A DNA stretch of 64,000 nt from Haloterrigena salina JCM 13891. Its GTDB lineage: Archaea > Halobacteriota > Halobacteria > Halobacteriales > Natrialbaceae. The position numbers and the translations under genes are program-made. The notes under the pieces were generated by a model. The model saw only the letters and a program-made list of their open reading frames with translations. It was not told the DNA's origin and made no database searches. Of the stretch, positions 1 through 8,556 are shown in pieces. Every line of letters begins with the position of its first letter. Position 1 is the stretch's first letter. The DNA is taken from contig NZ_AOIS01000010.1 of assembly GCF_000337495.1 (NCBI RefSeq), positions 66,812 through 130,811 on the forward strand, written 5' to 3'.

Positions 1-359
1 TCATGGGCGACGAGCAGCAACTGGTGCAGCTGTTCCAAAATCTGCTCGATAACGCTATTACGTACGCTGGTGACGAGCCACCGCGTATTCACGTCACCGC
101 TGAGAAGCGAAACGATGAATGGGTGCTGTCGGTCCAGGATAACGGAATCGGGATCGATTCGGAAAAGGCTGAGGAGATCTTTGAGGTATTCAACCGCCTC
201 CACACCACTGACGAGTACGCCGGCACTGGTATCGGCCTCGCACTCTGCCAACGGATCGTTGATATTCACAATGGCCGCATTTGGGTTGAGTCAGAACTCG
301 GTGAGGGGTCGACGTTCTCATTCACAGTTCCCGAGAAGAAAGCGAGCAAATCCGCATAG
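1..359 (+). CDS. Sensor histidine kinase, C-terminal ATPase domain (5' end outside window)
   Basis: Only the catalytic HATPase_c domain of a sensor kinase lies in the window; the frame is open at the left edge, so the ATG at position 3 need not be the start. Visible motifs are the N box (NLLDNAI), G1 box (DNGIGI), F box (EIFEVFNRLH) and G2 box (GTGIGLALC), all intact, so ATP binding is expected. It would phosphorylate a histidine further upstream and pass the signal to a response regulator or unknown partner. The last 110 residues closely resemble the C-terminus of the large kinase at 59606-62989, so both belong to the same haloarchaeal GAF/PAS kinase group. Confidence 0.9.
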   Translation, partial: MGDEQQLVQLFQNLLDNAITYAGDEPPRIHVTAEKRNDEWVLSVQDNGIGIDSEKAEEIFEVFNRLHTTDEYAGTGIGLALCQRIVDIHNGRIWVESELGEGSTFSFTVPEKKASKSA

Positions 360-413
360 GGAGTGGTTCGTAGATGAGTGACCAGAAATAATAGTGGAAT
401 CAATCGCCAGTCG

Positions 414-1247
414 TTAGGTCTCTTCACGGATGAATGCAAGTATCTCTTCGATGAAGCGGTCCGGTCCGGTGAGCATCGCTTCGTGTGCGTGGCCATCGAA
501 GGTAACGATCCGGCTGTTCGGGAGCGCGTCGTTGACTGGGGCCGTCGCATCTTTCAAGAATTGAGGGCTCTCGCTGCCGGACAACAGTAACGTCGGTGTC
601 GTCATATCGGCGAACCGGGCTGAATCGAACTCGTACTCGCCGACCGCAGATAAGCTGCGGGGCCAGACGTGTGCCGCATCCACGAGGTCTCGCCAGTCCG
701 GGGCTGAGCGTTGCGCGTCGATTTCTTCCGGCGTGGATTGGGCGATTTCTCGGAGGAACAGGACAAGCACCTGCTCGTTTTCACCGTCGTCGAGCAGCCG
801 TTTCATTTCCGCGAGCACCTCGTCGGAGTAGAGGTCTTGATCGTCGAACGCAATGGGTGGCTCGTACAGGATGAGTTTGTGTAGGGTATCGGTTCGTAGG
901 GCCGCCTCGAGCGATAAGAGTGCTCCCGATGAGTGCCCGAGGAGGGTTACAGGCTCGTCGATCGTCTCGACGACCGCAGCCACGTCCTCGAACTCCCGTT
1001 CCAAGTTGTACTCGTCGGCATCGCCACTCTCACCGACACCACGGCAATCGATCGCGTAGACCGTGAAATGGTCCGCGAAGGTGGTGCGAACATCGGATAA
1101 CTCCCAGAACCTGTGGTCACAGACGCCTCCGTGGACGAGCACGAGCGGTGGCCCGCTTCCCGTCCGTTCGAAGGCGATCTCGGTCCCGTCTGCAGACGGG
1201 ACTGTTTCCATGTCTCCACTCGTGTCTGGTGGTGTTGCTTCTGCCAT
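414..1247 (-). CDS. Alpha/beta hydrolase
   Basis: 277-residue alpha/beta-hydrolase-fold protein. The oxyanion-hole HGG is at residues 39-41, the nucleophile elbow GHSSG at 104-108 gives catalytic Ser106, and a C-terminal DGHAH at about 252-256 supplies the catalytic His. Length and motif spacing fit the single-domain esterase/haloperoxidase-like group; the substrate cannot be told. No signal peptide, so probably cytoplasmic. A second in-frame ATG 12 codons in (at 1211) is a possible alternative start. It converges on the kinase fragment and has no obvious operon partner. Confidence 0.85.
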   Translation of the reverse strand: MAEATPPDTSGDMETVPSADGTEIAFERTGSGPPLVLVHGGVCDHRFWELSDVRTTFADHFTVYAIDCRGVGESGDADEYNLEREFEDVAAVVETIDEPVTLLGHSSGALLSLEAALRTDTLHKLILYEPPIAFDDQDLYSDEVLAEMKRLLDDGENEQVLVLFLREIAQSTPEEIDAQRSAPDWRDLVDAAHVWPRSLSAVGEYEFDSARFADMTTPTLLLSGSESPQFLKDATAPVNDALPNSRIVTFDGHAHEAMLTGPDRFIEEILAFIREET

Positions 1248-1472
1248 GGGTGGTTCACCCCCGTCCTCTATGCGACGAAATCACATAGAGTCATCTCGTG
1301 AAAAATATCCACGGCCTGAACGGGAAGCACGACCCGCCTCGAGTCGAGCAGCTGGAGAACCCTATGCGCCCTAAATACAGGAATTAGCCATAGAACGGTA
1401 GTCACGTTATCTACCTCGCATATATGCATCAAATCACGTCTCTGGGTGTAGGAATTTCAGAGCGGTCGCGGT

Positions 1473-1511
1473 GATGTGACGGAGATGTTCGTCAAGTGTT
1501 TTCGTCACATC
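1473..1511. other. Perfect 9-bp inverted repeat downstream of regulator gene
   Basis: GATGTGACG at 1473-1481 is the exact reverse complement of CGTCACATC at 1503-1511, with a 21-nt loop. It lies just beyond the stop codon of the minus-strand regulator (stop at 1521), so it could form an RNA hairpin in that transcript or be a protein-binding palindrome. No T-run follows on the minus strand, which weakens a terminator reading. Confidence 0.35.
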
Positions 1512-1520
1512 GAATGCGTA

Positions 1521-2432
1521 TCACCGACGTAGATCAGGCTTCGCGTTGAGTGGGGTGGAGTCGGCTCTCACTGACGCGTAGACGCGCTCGGCCCACTCAC
1601 ACGCGATCGGGGCGTCCGTATCGACGAACACCTGCATCAGGCCCGTCTGATCGTCGTAGCCGCCGATTCCGACGCGGTCGTCGAAGAGCGCGAGACCGTA
1701 GGGGAGTTCGTCGCGTGTCCGGAGGGTTAAGTGCCCGCGATCGATCGCTTCCCGGGCACGTTCGGGGTACGTCTCGAAGAATTTCTCGACGATGTGTGGC
1801 AGGTAGATGATCTCGGTATCGGTTTCCTCGAACACCTGCTGGTGGAACTCGCCGAGGACCAGCGGCGCCATGTGAGTCGTGTTAAATCCCCGGAACGAGT
1901 CGGATTCACTGACGAGTTCGATGAACCGCTCGACCGGTTTGTAGGGATCGTCCGGTTGGGCGACGGTGATCGTCGCGTCCACGAACGGTTCGAGGATGAA
2001 GTCTCGATGATCCTCACAGACCGCATCCAGCAGCGGCGTCATTCTGTGTGCGGTCCGCACGTTCGCCTCGAACCGGAGGACCTCCTCGGCGATGACCGCG
2101 CCGCGCCAGGTCAACTGGAATCGACCATCGACCTTCTCGACGAAGTCCTGTTCGTCGAGCCACTGCGTGTAGCGGTGGCTCGTCGCCCGCGAAACCTCGA
2201 GGCGCGCTTCGATCTCTCGGCGATCGAGCGGTTCTTCCAGCAGGACTTCGAGGACCGGGCCGTGTCTGACGATGTCGCCGAGCAGGTCCGTATCGACGCG
2301 GTCGCCAGCGTCGTCCAGACGCTGGCCCAGATAGCGACGGTTCCGTTCGTTTTCCAGGATCGCCTCGAGGATCGGCGACCCCGGTGGCGGACGGCCATCC
2401 TCCTCCGGTCGTTCGTCTCGATCAGGACCCAT
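1521..2432 (-). CDS. Winged-helix regulator with FilR1-like (DUF1724) domain, paralogue 1
   Basis: About 303-residue predicted transcription factor. Residues ~45-120 form a winged helix-turn-helix (recognition region around RLEVSRATSHRYTQWL); the rest resembles the FilR1/DUF1724 ligand-binding domain of archaeal regulators, including a RGFNTTHMAPLV stretch. It is a close paralogue of the protein at 7348-8244 across its full length. It is divergent from the FAD oxidoreductase gene at 2582, so it probably controls that gene and itself. I take the ATG at 2432; a GTG three codons upstream is possible. Its upstream region is shared with the paralogue (see 2433-2487). Confidence 0.85.
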   Translation of the reverse strand: MGPDRDERPEEDGRPPPGSPILEAILENERNRRYLGQRLDDAGDRVDTDLLGDIVRHGPVLEVLLEEPLDRREIEARLEVSRATSHRYTQWLDEQDFVEKVDGRFQLTWRGAVIAEEVLRFEANVRTAHRMTPLLDAVCEDHRDFILEPFVDATITVAQPDDPYKPVERFIELVSESDSFRGFNTTHMAPLVLGEFHQQVFEETDTEIIYLPHIVEKFFETYPERAREAIDRGHLTLRTRDELPYGLALFDDRVGIGGYDDQTGLMQVFVDTDAPIACEWAERVYASVRADSTPLNAKPDLRR

Positions 2433-2487
2433 GTTATCCACTCACTAGACAAAGGCTATCACTGGTAGTAACTCTATCCCGTGCACG
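2433..2487 (-). promoter_or_regulatory. Conserved promoter/operator region of regulator paralogue 1
   Basis: Read on the minus strand, the bases before the ATG align without gaps to the region before the second regulator (7293-7347). About 40 of 58 positions agree, counted by eye and including the ATG. Shared blocks are CGGGATAGA, TACTAC, GTG and the TAACATG at the start. Because non-coding DNA diverges quickly, this looks like a retained operator or core promoter. It also lies in the intergenic space of the divergent FAD oxidoreductase. Confidence 0.5.
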
Positions 2488-2581
2488 CTCCGGAACTCGT
2501 CTCACCGTCTGAAACGGTGCGCTCGAGGCCGAATCCTGTTCGATAGGTGAGGCCAACACCCGCGCTGTCGTCCACTTCTGT

Positions 2582-4015
2582 ATGGCACAACAAACTATTC
2601 CCACTGAACAGATCGAACGGTTCGAGGCGGAATTCCACGGCGATCTGATTCGCGTCGATGATGCTGACTACGACGACGCGCGCTCGGTGTGGAACGGGAT
2701 GATCGACAAGCGTCCGTCCCTGATCGCTCGCTGTCGAGGCGTCGGTGACGTCATCAGCGCGGTGACCTTCGCCCGCGACCACGACCTGTTGGTGGCGGTC
2801 CGTGGCGGCGGGCACAACGTCGCCGGGACCGCCGTTTGCGACGACGGGCTCGTTATCGATCTCTCCGAGATGAGGGGCGTGTGGGTAGACCCCGATACGC
2901 GGACGGCACGGGTCCAGGCCGGTGCCACGTGGGCGGACGTGGACCACGAAACCCAGGCCTTCGGGCTGGCGACGCCCGGTGGGGCCGTCTCGGAGACGGG
3001 CGTCGCGGGGCTGACGCTCGGTGGCGGCATCGGTCATCTCCGCTGCAAGCACGGCTTGACCTGTGACAACCTCGTATCCGCGAATCTGGTCACGGCGGAC
3101 GGCGAGTACCTGACCGCCAGCGAGGACGAGAACCCGGACCTCTTCTGGGGACTCCGCGGCGGCGGCGGCAACTTCGGGGTGGTCACCGGCTTCGAGTTCG
3201 ACCTCCACCCTGTCGGCCCAGACGTGGCGATCTGTCTCGTGTTCTATTCGGGTGACCGGACGGTCGAGGTACTGAAAGCCTACCGCGACTACGTCGCGGA
3301 TGCGCCCCCGGAAGTCAGCTTGCTCACCTTGTCTGGTGTGATGCCCGACGAGGACCTCTTCCCGGCGGACGCGGTGTACGAATCCAAAATAGCAATCGCG
3401 GGCTGTTACGCGGGCTCTGTCGCGGACGGCGAACGCGCGCTGGCACCCTTGCGAGAGATCGACGAGCCGATCGCCGACTTCAGCGGGCCGATGCCGTACG
3501 TCGAGCTTCAGCAACTCTTCGATGAGGACTACCCCGACGGGATGCGCTACTACTGGAAGTCGCTGTACCTCGACGGGCTGCCGGAGTCCGCCGTCGATCG
3601 AATCGCCTACTGGTCCGACGTGGCACCGTCACCGCTCTCGACGGTCGACGTCTGGCAGTTAGGAGGCGCGATCACCCAAGTTGGCGTCGAGGACAGCGCG
3701 TTCGCGGGGCGACACGCTCCCTTCCTGCTGGGCGTCGAAGCGAACTGGGAGCGTCCGGCGGACGACGACGCGAACGTCGAGTGGGTGCGCGACTGTCTCG
3801 AGGACATGCGCCAGTTCTCGGACGGGTCGGTGTACCTGAACTTCCCGGGGTTCCTCGAAGAGGGCGACGAGATGATGCGGACCACGTTCGGGCCGACGTA
3901 CGAGCGGCTGGTCGCGCTAAAGGACGAGTACGATCCGACGAACCTGTTCAGCCTCAACCAGAACGTCGCGCCGTCCGAAAGCGCTCGAGCCGACGGTGGA
4001 GGGTGCCATGAGTGA
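2582..4015 (+). CDS. FAD-binding oxidoreductase, berberine-bridge-enzyme type
   Basis: 477-residue oxidoreductase with an N-terminal FAD_binding_4 (PCMH) domain and a C-terminal BBE segment. The GGGHN motif around His78 is where this family attaches FAD covalently through histidine; the second, cysteinyl attachment site seen in plant BBE is not present (GGAVSETG occupies that region), so single covalent linkage is expected. The C-terminal motif YDPTNLFSLNQN is the usual BBE ending. It probably oxidises an alcohol, sugar or amine with O2; the substrate is unknown. The stop overlaps the start of the next gene, indicating translational coupling. Confidence 0.9.
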   Translation: MAQQTIPTEQIERFEAEFHGDLIRVDDADYDDARSVWNGMIDKRPSLIARCRGVGDVISAVTFARDHDLLVAVRGGGHNVAGTAVCDDGLVIDLSEMRGVWVDPDTRTARVQAGATWADVDHETQAFGLATPGGAVSETGVAGLTLGGGIGHLRCKHGLTCDNLVSANLVTADGEYLTASEDENPDLFWGLRGGGGNFGVVTGFEFDLHPVGPDVAICLVFYSGDRTVEVLKAYRDYVADAPPEVSLLTLSGVMPDEDLFPADAVYESKIAIAGCYAGSVADGERALAPLREIDEPIADFSGPMPYVELQQLFDEDYPDGMRYYWKSLYLDGLPESAVDRIAYWSDVAPSPLSTVDVWQLGGAITQVGVEDSAFAGRHAPFLLGVEANWERPADDDANVEWVRDCLEDMRQFSDGSVYLNFPGFLEEGDEMMRTTFGPTYERLVALKDEYDPTNLFSLNQNVAPSESARADGGGCHE

Positions 4016-4253
4016 CCGGGACGCCGAATTCCCGGCCTTCGCGCGGCGGTCAGTGACAGACCGGATCGTACTGGTGAGCATACTGGTGGGAGTGCTGAGC
4101 GTTCTGCTCGTCGCTCCAGCAGTCGGTGAGTCCGGCGAGGCCGCTGCCACGGTCGGGTACATTCTGGCAGAAGCGCTCGTGCTCTACGTCGGATACGGGG
4201 TACTGATGCGCGTTGCTAGTCCGACCGCCCGCGAAATACTCGAGAGTGCCTGA
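4008..4253 (+). CDS. Small two-helix membrane protein
   Basis: 81-residue protein with two predicted membrane helices (about residues 18-42 and 47-68) and an acidic N-terminus. The ATG at 4008 overlaps the end of the FAD oxidoreductase, and only two bases separate its stop from the exporter start at 4256, so it is part of the same operon. A GTG at 3996 is a less likely start because it would lie deep inside the upstream gene. Its position before a TauE/SafE exporter suggests an accessory membrane subunit, but this is inference from context. Confidence 0.75.
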   Translation: MSDRDAEFPAFARRSVTDRIVLVSILVGVLSVLLVAPAVGESGEAAATVGYILAEALVLYVGYGVLMRVASPTAREILESA

Positions 4254-4255
4254 CC

Positions 4256-5245
4256 GTGGTGCTCCTCGGCCTCGATCTCGTGCTGATCGGTTTCTTCGTC
4301 GGGTTCGGCCTGCTCATCGGCGTTCTCTTCGGGTTCTTCGGGATGGGCGGGTCGTTCCTCGTGACGCCGGCGCTGTTGGTGGTCGGGTATCCGGCACCGG
4401 TGGCCGTCGGGAGCGGGCTCGCGTTCGTCTTCGGCACCAGCGTCATCGGTGCGCTCAGACACCGCGATCACGGCCAGGTCAGCTACACGCTGGCGACGGT
4501 GATGAGTCTCGGACTGCTGTTCGGTATCGAGATCGGCACTCGGATCGTGTTCCTACTCGCGGGTCTCGGCAGCGCTGACGTCGTCATCAGCGCGGTGTAC
4601 GTCGGACTTCTCGGTGCGGTCGGGCTCTTCGTCCTTCGAGACGCTCGCACTGCCGATTCGGATGTGGAAACGGGCCGCGTCGCTACCGGTGTTCTGGCCA
4701 TCGACCTCCCACCGATGATGTCGCTGTCGGGCGGTGGGACCGTTTCGGTGTGGGTTATCTTCGTCGTCGGGTCGGGCATCGGCGTTCTCTCCGGCTGTCT
4801 CGGCGTCGGTGGGGGGTTCCTCCTGCTCCCCGTCATGGTCTACGGATTCGGCGTTCCCACTGCGGTCGCTGCTGGGACCAGCATCCTTCAGATTCTGGTT
4901 TCGGGCGCGTTCGGGACGTTCGTCTACGCCCAGTCGAACGCGGTCGAGGTCCCCGTCGTCGCCGCGTTGCTCGTCGGGAGCGCGTTCGGTGCCCGCATCG
5001 GTGTAAGTGCCACGCGTCTCGTAAACGAAGCGGATATGAAAGGATACTTCGCCGGGATGCTGCTCGCCGGGGGCGTCGCCACCGCGTGTAAGCTGGTGAG
5101 CGACGTATACGGGGTCGAGCCGCTCGAGACGGGGAGTGTCGTCCTCATCTTCGGCACTGCAGTGCTGGTCAGTGGTGCGATCGTCCGGACGTCGATCGCT
5201 GCGCTCAGGACGAATCAGCAGTCCGGGTCGCCACGGACCCACTAG
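4256..5245 (+). CDS. TauE/SafE family anion exporter
   Basis: 329-residue polytopic membrane protein with two internally similar halves, as usual in TauE/SafE (sulfite/organosulfonate exporter) proteins. Each half starts with a glycine-rich helix (GFFGMGGSFLVTPALL near the N-terminus, GCLGVGGGFLLLPVMV near the middle) followed by an A-x-GxS/GTS-containing helix. About eight membrane helices are visible. It probably exports a sulfur-containing or carboxylate anion, perhaps a product or toxic intermediate of the neighbouring oxidoreductase. The start is a GTG directly after the preceding gene. Confidence 0.88.
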   Translation: MVLLGLDLVLIGFFVGFGLLIGVLFGFFGMGGSFLVTPALLVVGYPAPVAVGSGLAFVFGTSVIGALRHRDHGQVSYTLATVMSLGLLFGIEIGTRIVFLLAGLGSADVVISAVYVGLLGAVGLFVLRDARTADSDVETGRVATGVLAIDLPPMMSLSGGGTVSVWVIFVVGSGIGVLSGCLGVGGGFLLLPVMVYGFGVPTAVAAGTSILQILVSGAFGTFVYAQSNAVEVPVVAALLVGSAFGARIGVSATRLVNEADMKGYFAGMLLAGGVATACKLVSDVYGVEPLETGSVVLIFGTAVLVSGAIVRTSIAALRTNQQSGSPRTH

Positions 5246-5549
5246 CTACTCGCGTGGCTTCGACTGGGACGATCAGGGAGTCCGAGCGGTGGGCCGGCCG
5301 CTGGCCCGCTGTGATTTCTGGGGGCATCGCTGGGTGCGTTCAGCCGAACTGTCACAACTACGCCCTTCACGGTAACAGATAACACGGCTCGCGTCGTACT
5401 CGGCGAATAGCGTCTGCTCCGACGACCCTGGACCGAAGAGGAATCCGTCGTGCTGGGCGCAACGACCAGAGGGGGTACGATGGCAACACCAGTAGCGATC
5501 GAGACGGGAGCGGTACAGCGCGATTACAGCGTCGAATACGGGGGACGAG
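5246..5549 (+). other. Gap without a supported gene
   Basis: 304 bp between the exporter and the barrel-protein gene. I find no convincing reading frame; short frames here have irregular composition, and a 26-codon frame at 5479-5559 runs into the next start and is not supported. The promoter of the next gene is presumably here, but no clear TATA box is seen. Confidence 0.5.
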
Positions 5550-5939
5550 ATGGCTGACTTCATCGTGTACATCGACCGATCTACCGTCCGCGACGGGAAG
5601 TTGGACGTACTCGAACGGGCGATGACGGAGCTAGTGGACTTCGTCGAGGCCAACGAGCCGCAGATACTGGCCTACGACGTCTACTTCGATACCGACGAGG
5701 ATCGAATGACTGTGATGCACATGCACGCTGATCAGGCGTCGTTGGAATTCCACATGGAGGTCGCGGGCCCGAAGTTCCCGCCGATCGGCGAGTTCATCGA
5801 CCTCGAGTCCATCGACGTGTACGGCCACCTGAGCGAGGATCTCGTCCGGCGGCTGAGGGACAAAGCGACGGAGTTGGGAAGCGGACGTGTCTCAGTTCAC
5901 GATCATCACCGAGGCATCGGCCGCGTTCCGGACAGTTGA
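5550..5939 (+). CDS. Dimeric alpha-beta barrel (ABM-like) protein
   Basis: 129-residue small protein. The beginning (FIVYIDRSTVRDGKLDVLER) and the spacing of beta strands resemble antibiotic biosynthesis monooxygenase (ABM)/quinol monooxygenase-like ferredoxin-fold proteins, which form dimeric barrels and often act without cofactors. His-containing stretches (MHMHADQAS, EFHMEV) could line the pocket. The last 25 residues are unlike the family and may be a loose tail. Its place between the exporter and methyltransferase suggests a role in the same pathway, for example tailoring a small aromatic or quinone compound. Confidence 0.7.
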   Translation: MADFIVYIDRSTVRDGKLDVLERAMTELVDFVEANEPQILAYDVYFDTDEDRMTVMHMHADQASLEFHMEVAGPKFPPIGEFIDLESIDVYGHLSEDLVRRLRDKATELGSGRVSVHDHHRGIGRVPDS

Positions 5940-6113
5940 GTCGAAGGGGAGTAGACGGTCGGTGAGAGACGGCCGAACGGGCGGGGGAGTGATCGGTGCG
6001 ACCCTCACAGGCCGTTCAGCGCGAACCCCCTATTGTCACCGCTATTTTGAGACAGTCGAATTCGGACACATCACGCCCCAACGGTCGATTCGTCCGACGG
6101 GACGGAGTCGTCA

Positions 6114-7196
6114 TCACGGCCTGGCCTCGAGCACGAGGTTGAACGGCGTCTCAGCCGCTCGACGGACCCGCGTGAACCCACCCTCGGTGATTACCTCGCG
6201 GAGACGCGCTTCGCCGGCCTGGGCTCCCAGTACGGGGTCGCCGCCCTGGGCGAGCGAGTTCGGGACGCAGGCCAGCGTCGAGGCGCAGTAGAACGCCCTA
6301 CCAATCGGGTTCAGGTTGTCCTCGACTCGATCGTTGGCGAACGGCTCGACCAACATCCACGCTCCGTCGTCGGCGAGCGTCTCCCGAACGTGTGACGCCA
6401 CGCCGACCGGATCGCCCATGTCGTGATACGCGTCGAACATCATCACGAGGTCGTAGTCGGTCCCATCGAACTCCGTCGCGGTCGCCACCTCGAAGTCGAT
6501 ACGGTCCGCGACGCCGGCGTCTTCGGCTCGCTCGCGGGCCACTTCGATCGAGCGGTCGTGGTAATCGACGGCGACGAACGCCGAATCGGGGTAGGCCTCG
6601 GCCATGATAATCGTCGACGCACCGTGACCGCAGCCCACGTCGGCGACGCGCGCTCCGTCCCTGAGCCTCGCGCTCATTCCATCGAGCGCGGGAATCCACT
6701 CGTCGACGAGATTCGTCTCGTAGCCGGGGCGGTAGAAGCGTTCGGTGCCGTGACACACGTCCGCGTCGTGCTCGTGCCAGCCAACGCCCGCGCCGGTTCG
6801 GAAGTCGGCTTCGAGCTCCGAGAGGCTCCGCTGGTACCCCATCAGCCCCTGGAACCCGCCGGCGAGGAACGCGGGGCTGTCCTCGTCGGCCAGCAGCGCC
6901 GCCTGTTCGGGTGTGAGGCCGTAGCGCCCCGTCTCGGAATCGTAGGTGACGTAGCCGCCGGCCGCTCCCGCGGCGAGCCACTCGGCGACGTACGGCTCCA
7001 CGGTGTCGGTCCGTTCGGCCAGTTCGGCGGGCGTGAACGGTCCGCCGTCGGCCAACGCCTCGTAGAGGCCGAGCCTGTCGCCGATGACGATCAGCGGCGC
7101 GTAGTAGGCAGCCCCTAGTTCGTTGACGGCCATTCCGAGGAGTTCGTTCAACTGTGCTTCGTCGACCGGTTCGTCGGCGGTAGTCGGTAGTGCCAT
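6114..7196 (-). CDS. SAM-dependent methyltransferase with N-terminal winged-helix domain
   Basis: About 360 residues. The N-terminal ~90 residues form a winged-helix/dimerisation region (GLYEALADGG, AELAERTDTVEPYV), as in small-molecule methyltransferases of the Rv2258c type. The Rossmann domain carries SAM motif I (VADVGCGHGAST) and an acidic residue after strand 2 (FVAVDYHDRS). The ATG at 7196 gives a family-like start; an upstream GTG adds 13 residues. It is divergent from the second FilR1-like regulator, which probably controls it. The substrate is unknown. Confidence 0.87.
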   Translation of the reverse strand: MALPTTADEPVDEAQLNELLGMAVNELGAAYYAPLIVIGDRLGLYEALADGGPFTPAELAERTDTVEPYVAEWLAAGAAGGYVTYDSETGRYGLTPEQAALLADEDSPAFLAGGFQGLMGYQRSLSELEADFRTGAGVGWHEHDADVCHGTERFYRPGYETNLVDEWIPALDGMSARLRDGARVADVGCGHGASTIIMAEAYPDSAFVAVDYHDRSIEVARERAEDAGVADRIDFEVATATEFDGTDYDLVMMFDAYHDMGDPVGVASHVRETLADDGAWMLVEPFANDRVEDNLNPIGRAFYCASTLACVPNSLAQGGDPVLGAQAGEARLREVITEGGFTRVRRAAETPFNLVLEARP

Positions 7197-7292
7197 ACCC
7201 GGACGATGGACGGCGAACCTGTTGGCCTCATTCACGGAGGTTCCGTTCCACGGAGTGAATCGCGTTTCAGCACGTGAGAGGGGTTCTCGCGT

Positions 7293-7347
7293 CGTGTGCG
7301 GGATAGAACTACTACTCGTGCCATCCTATCTCTAGCTAGTGACTAAC
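7293..7347 (+). promoter_or_regulatory. Conserved promoter/operator region of regulator paralogue 2
   Basis: Counterpart of 2433-2487. The CGGGATAGA and TACTAC blocks and the TAACATG start context are shared at identical spacing with the first regulator. The region also serves the divergent methyltransferase. It contains CTAGCTAG, notable because CTAG is generally scarce in haloarchaeal genomes. Autoregulation by the FilR1-like proteins is an inference. Confidence 0.5.
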
Positions 7348-8244
7348 ATGGACGTTCCCGAAGACGACCGACTCACGTTCACTCCACCGGCATCGCCGAT
7401 CGTGGAGGCGGTCATGCAGAACGCGCGGAACCAGCAATACCTCGGCAAGCGCCTCGACGCGGCGGGCACCCGCGCCGACCCGGACCATCTCGGCGACATC
7501 GTCCGGCACGGGCCGGTTCTCGAAGCGCTCCGAGCGGAGCCCCTGGACCGCCGCGAGATCGAGGATCGCCTCGAGGTTTCGCGGGCGACGAGCCACCGCC
7601 TGACGAGGTGGCTCGACGAACAGGGGTTCGTCGAGAAGACGGACGGTCGGTTCCGGTTGACCGGCCGCGGCGAGGCGGTCACCGACGAAGTCCTCCGGTT
7701 CGAGGCGAACGTGAGCACCGTCCACCGGATGGGACCGCTGTTGGACGTAATCTGTCCGCACCACGCGGAGTTCGCCATCGAACCGATGATCGATTCGACC
7801 GTGACGATCGCTGAACCGACTGTTCCGGACCGGCCCGCCGAGCGGTTTATCGAACTCGTCGGCGAGTCGGAGACGTTCCGCGGGTTCAACACGACGCATC
7901 TGGCACCGCTGATGATCGGCGAGTTCTACCAGCGAGTGTTCGACGGCACCGAAACCGAACTCATTTACCCGCCGGACATCACCGAGCGGCTGCGTGAAAC
8001 GTATCCGACCCGCGTAACCGAGGCAATCGATCGCGGACGGTTGACCCTCCGGACTCGCGAGAAACTTCCGTACGGACTCGCGCTCTTCGACGAGCGCGTC
8101 GGCCTCGGCGGCTACGACGACGACACGGGGCTGATGCAGGTGCTCGTCGACACGGACTCGCCCATGGCCCGCGAGTGGGCCGAACGGGTCTACGCGTCGA
8201 TTGCGGCGGACGCTATGCGACTCGATAGTCAAACAGAACAGTGA
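7348..8244 (+). CDS. Winged-helix regulator with FilR1-like (DUF1724) domain, paralogue 2
   Basis: 298 residues, collinear with the regulator at 1521-2432. Most of the DNA-binding region is identical (LGDIVRHGPVLE, RLEVSRATSHR, LRFEANV), so the two may bind the same operator; the ligand-binding half differs more, suggesting different or graded responses. The ATG at 7348 is preferred over a GTG three codons upstream, matching the paralogue. It is divergent from the methyltransferase gene and ends the 1.5-8.2 kb module. Confidence 0.85.
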   Translation: MDVPEDDRLTFTPPASPIVEAVMQNARNQQYLGKRLDAAGTRADPDHLGDIVRHGPVLEALRAEPLDRREIEDRLEVSRATSHRLTRWLDEQGFVEKTDGRFRLTGRGEAVTDEVLRFEANVSTVHRMGPLLDVICPHHAEFAIEPMIDSTVTIAEPTVPDRPAERFIELVGESETFRGFNTTHLAPLMIGEFYQRVFDGTETELIYPPDITERLRETYPTRVTEAIDRGRLTLRTREKLPYGLALFDERVGLGGYDDDTGLMQVLVDTDSPMAREWAERVYASIAADAMRLDSQTEQ

Positions 8245-8556
8245 CATCCTGCCCGCAAGAGCGGACGGATCCCGGTACAATCTATCACGCATCTTCCACC
8301 CAACCCTCTAAATTCGGGCGTTTTACGCCCGAAATGTCGATTCGTTCGTCCGTCGAACGAGAGCCTGTCGCGCCCCTTGTCAGAGCGAGCAAGACCGAAC
8401 GCTCGAGCACGCTCGAGAGCGAGCGGCGACCGTCTTGCTCTCCGCCAATACCGGTGAAGAGAGTGACACGAACCCGCGGTTAACGACGGCTTGACGAGCC
8501 CCACCGTGCAGACGCACGCCCCGAGCATTTACCCGCTAATCCGGTACCCGGCGGTG
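8245..8556 (+). other. Intergenic region with a strong hairpin
   Basis: 312 bp without a supported gene between the regulator and the OFA carrier. A GC-rich inverted repeat, TTCGGGCG/CGCCCGAA around a TTTTA loop, occupies about 8312-8335, some 70 bases after the regulator stop. It could end the regulator transcript, although no T-run follows. The rest contains CTCGAG-rich repeats common in haloarchaeal spacers. Confidence 0.45.

Noticed and set aside
5273..5653. 126-codon minus-strand frame in the gap before the barrel-protein gene
   Set aside because: Ser/Thr/Arg-rich composition unlike haloarchaeal proteins; it overlaps the start of a better supported gene.
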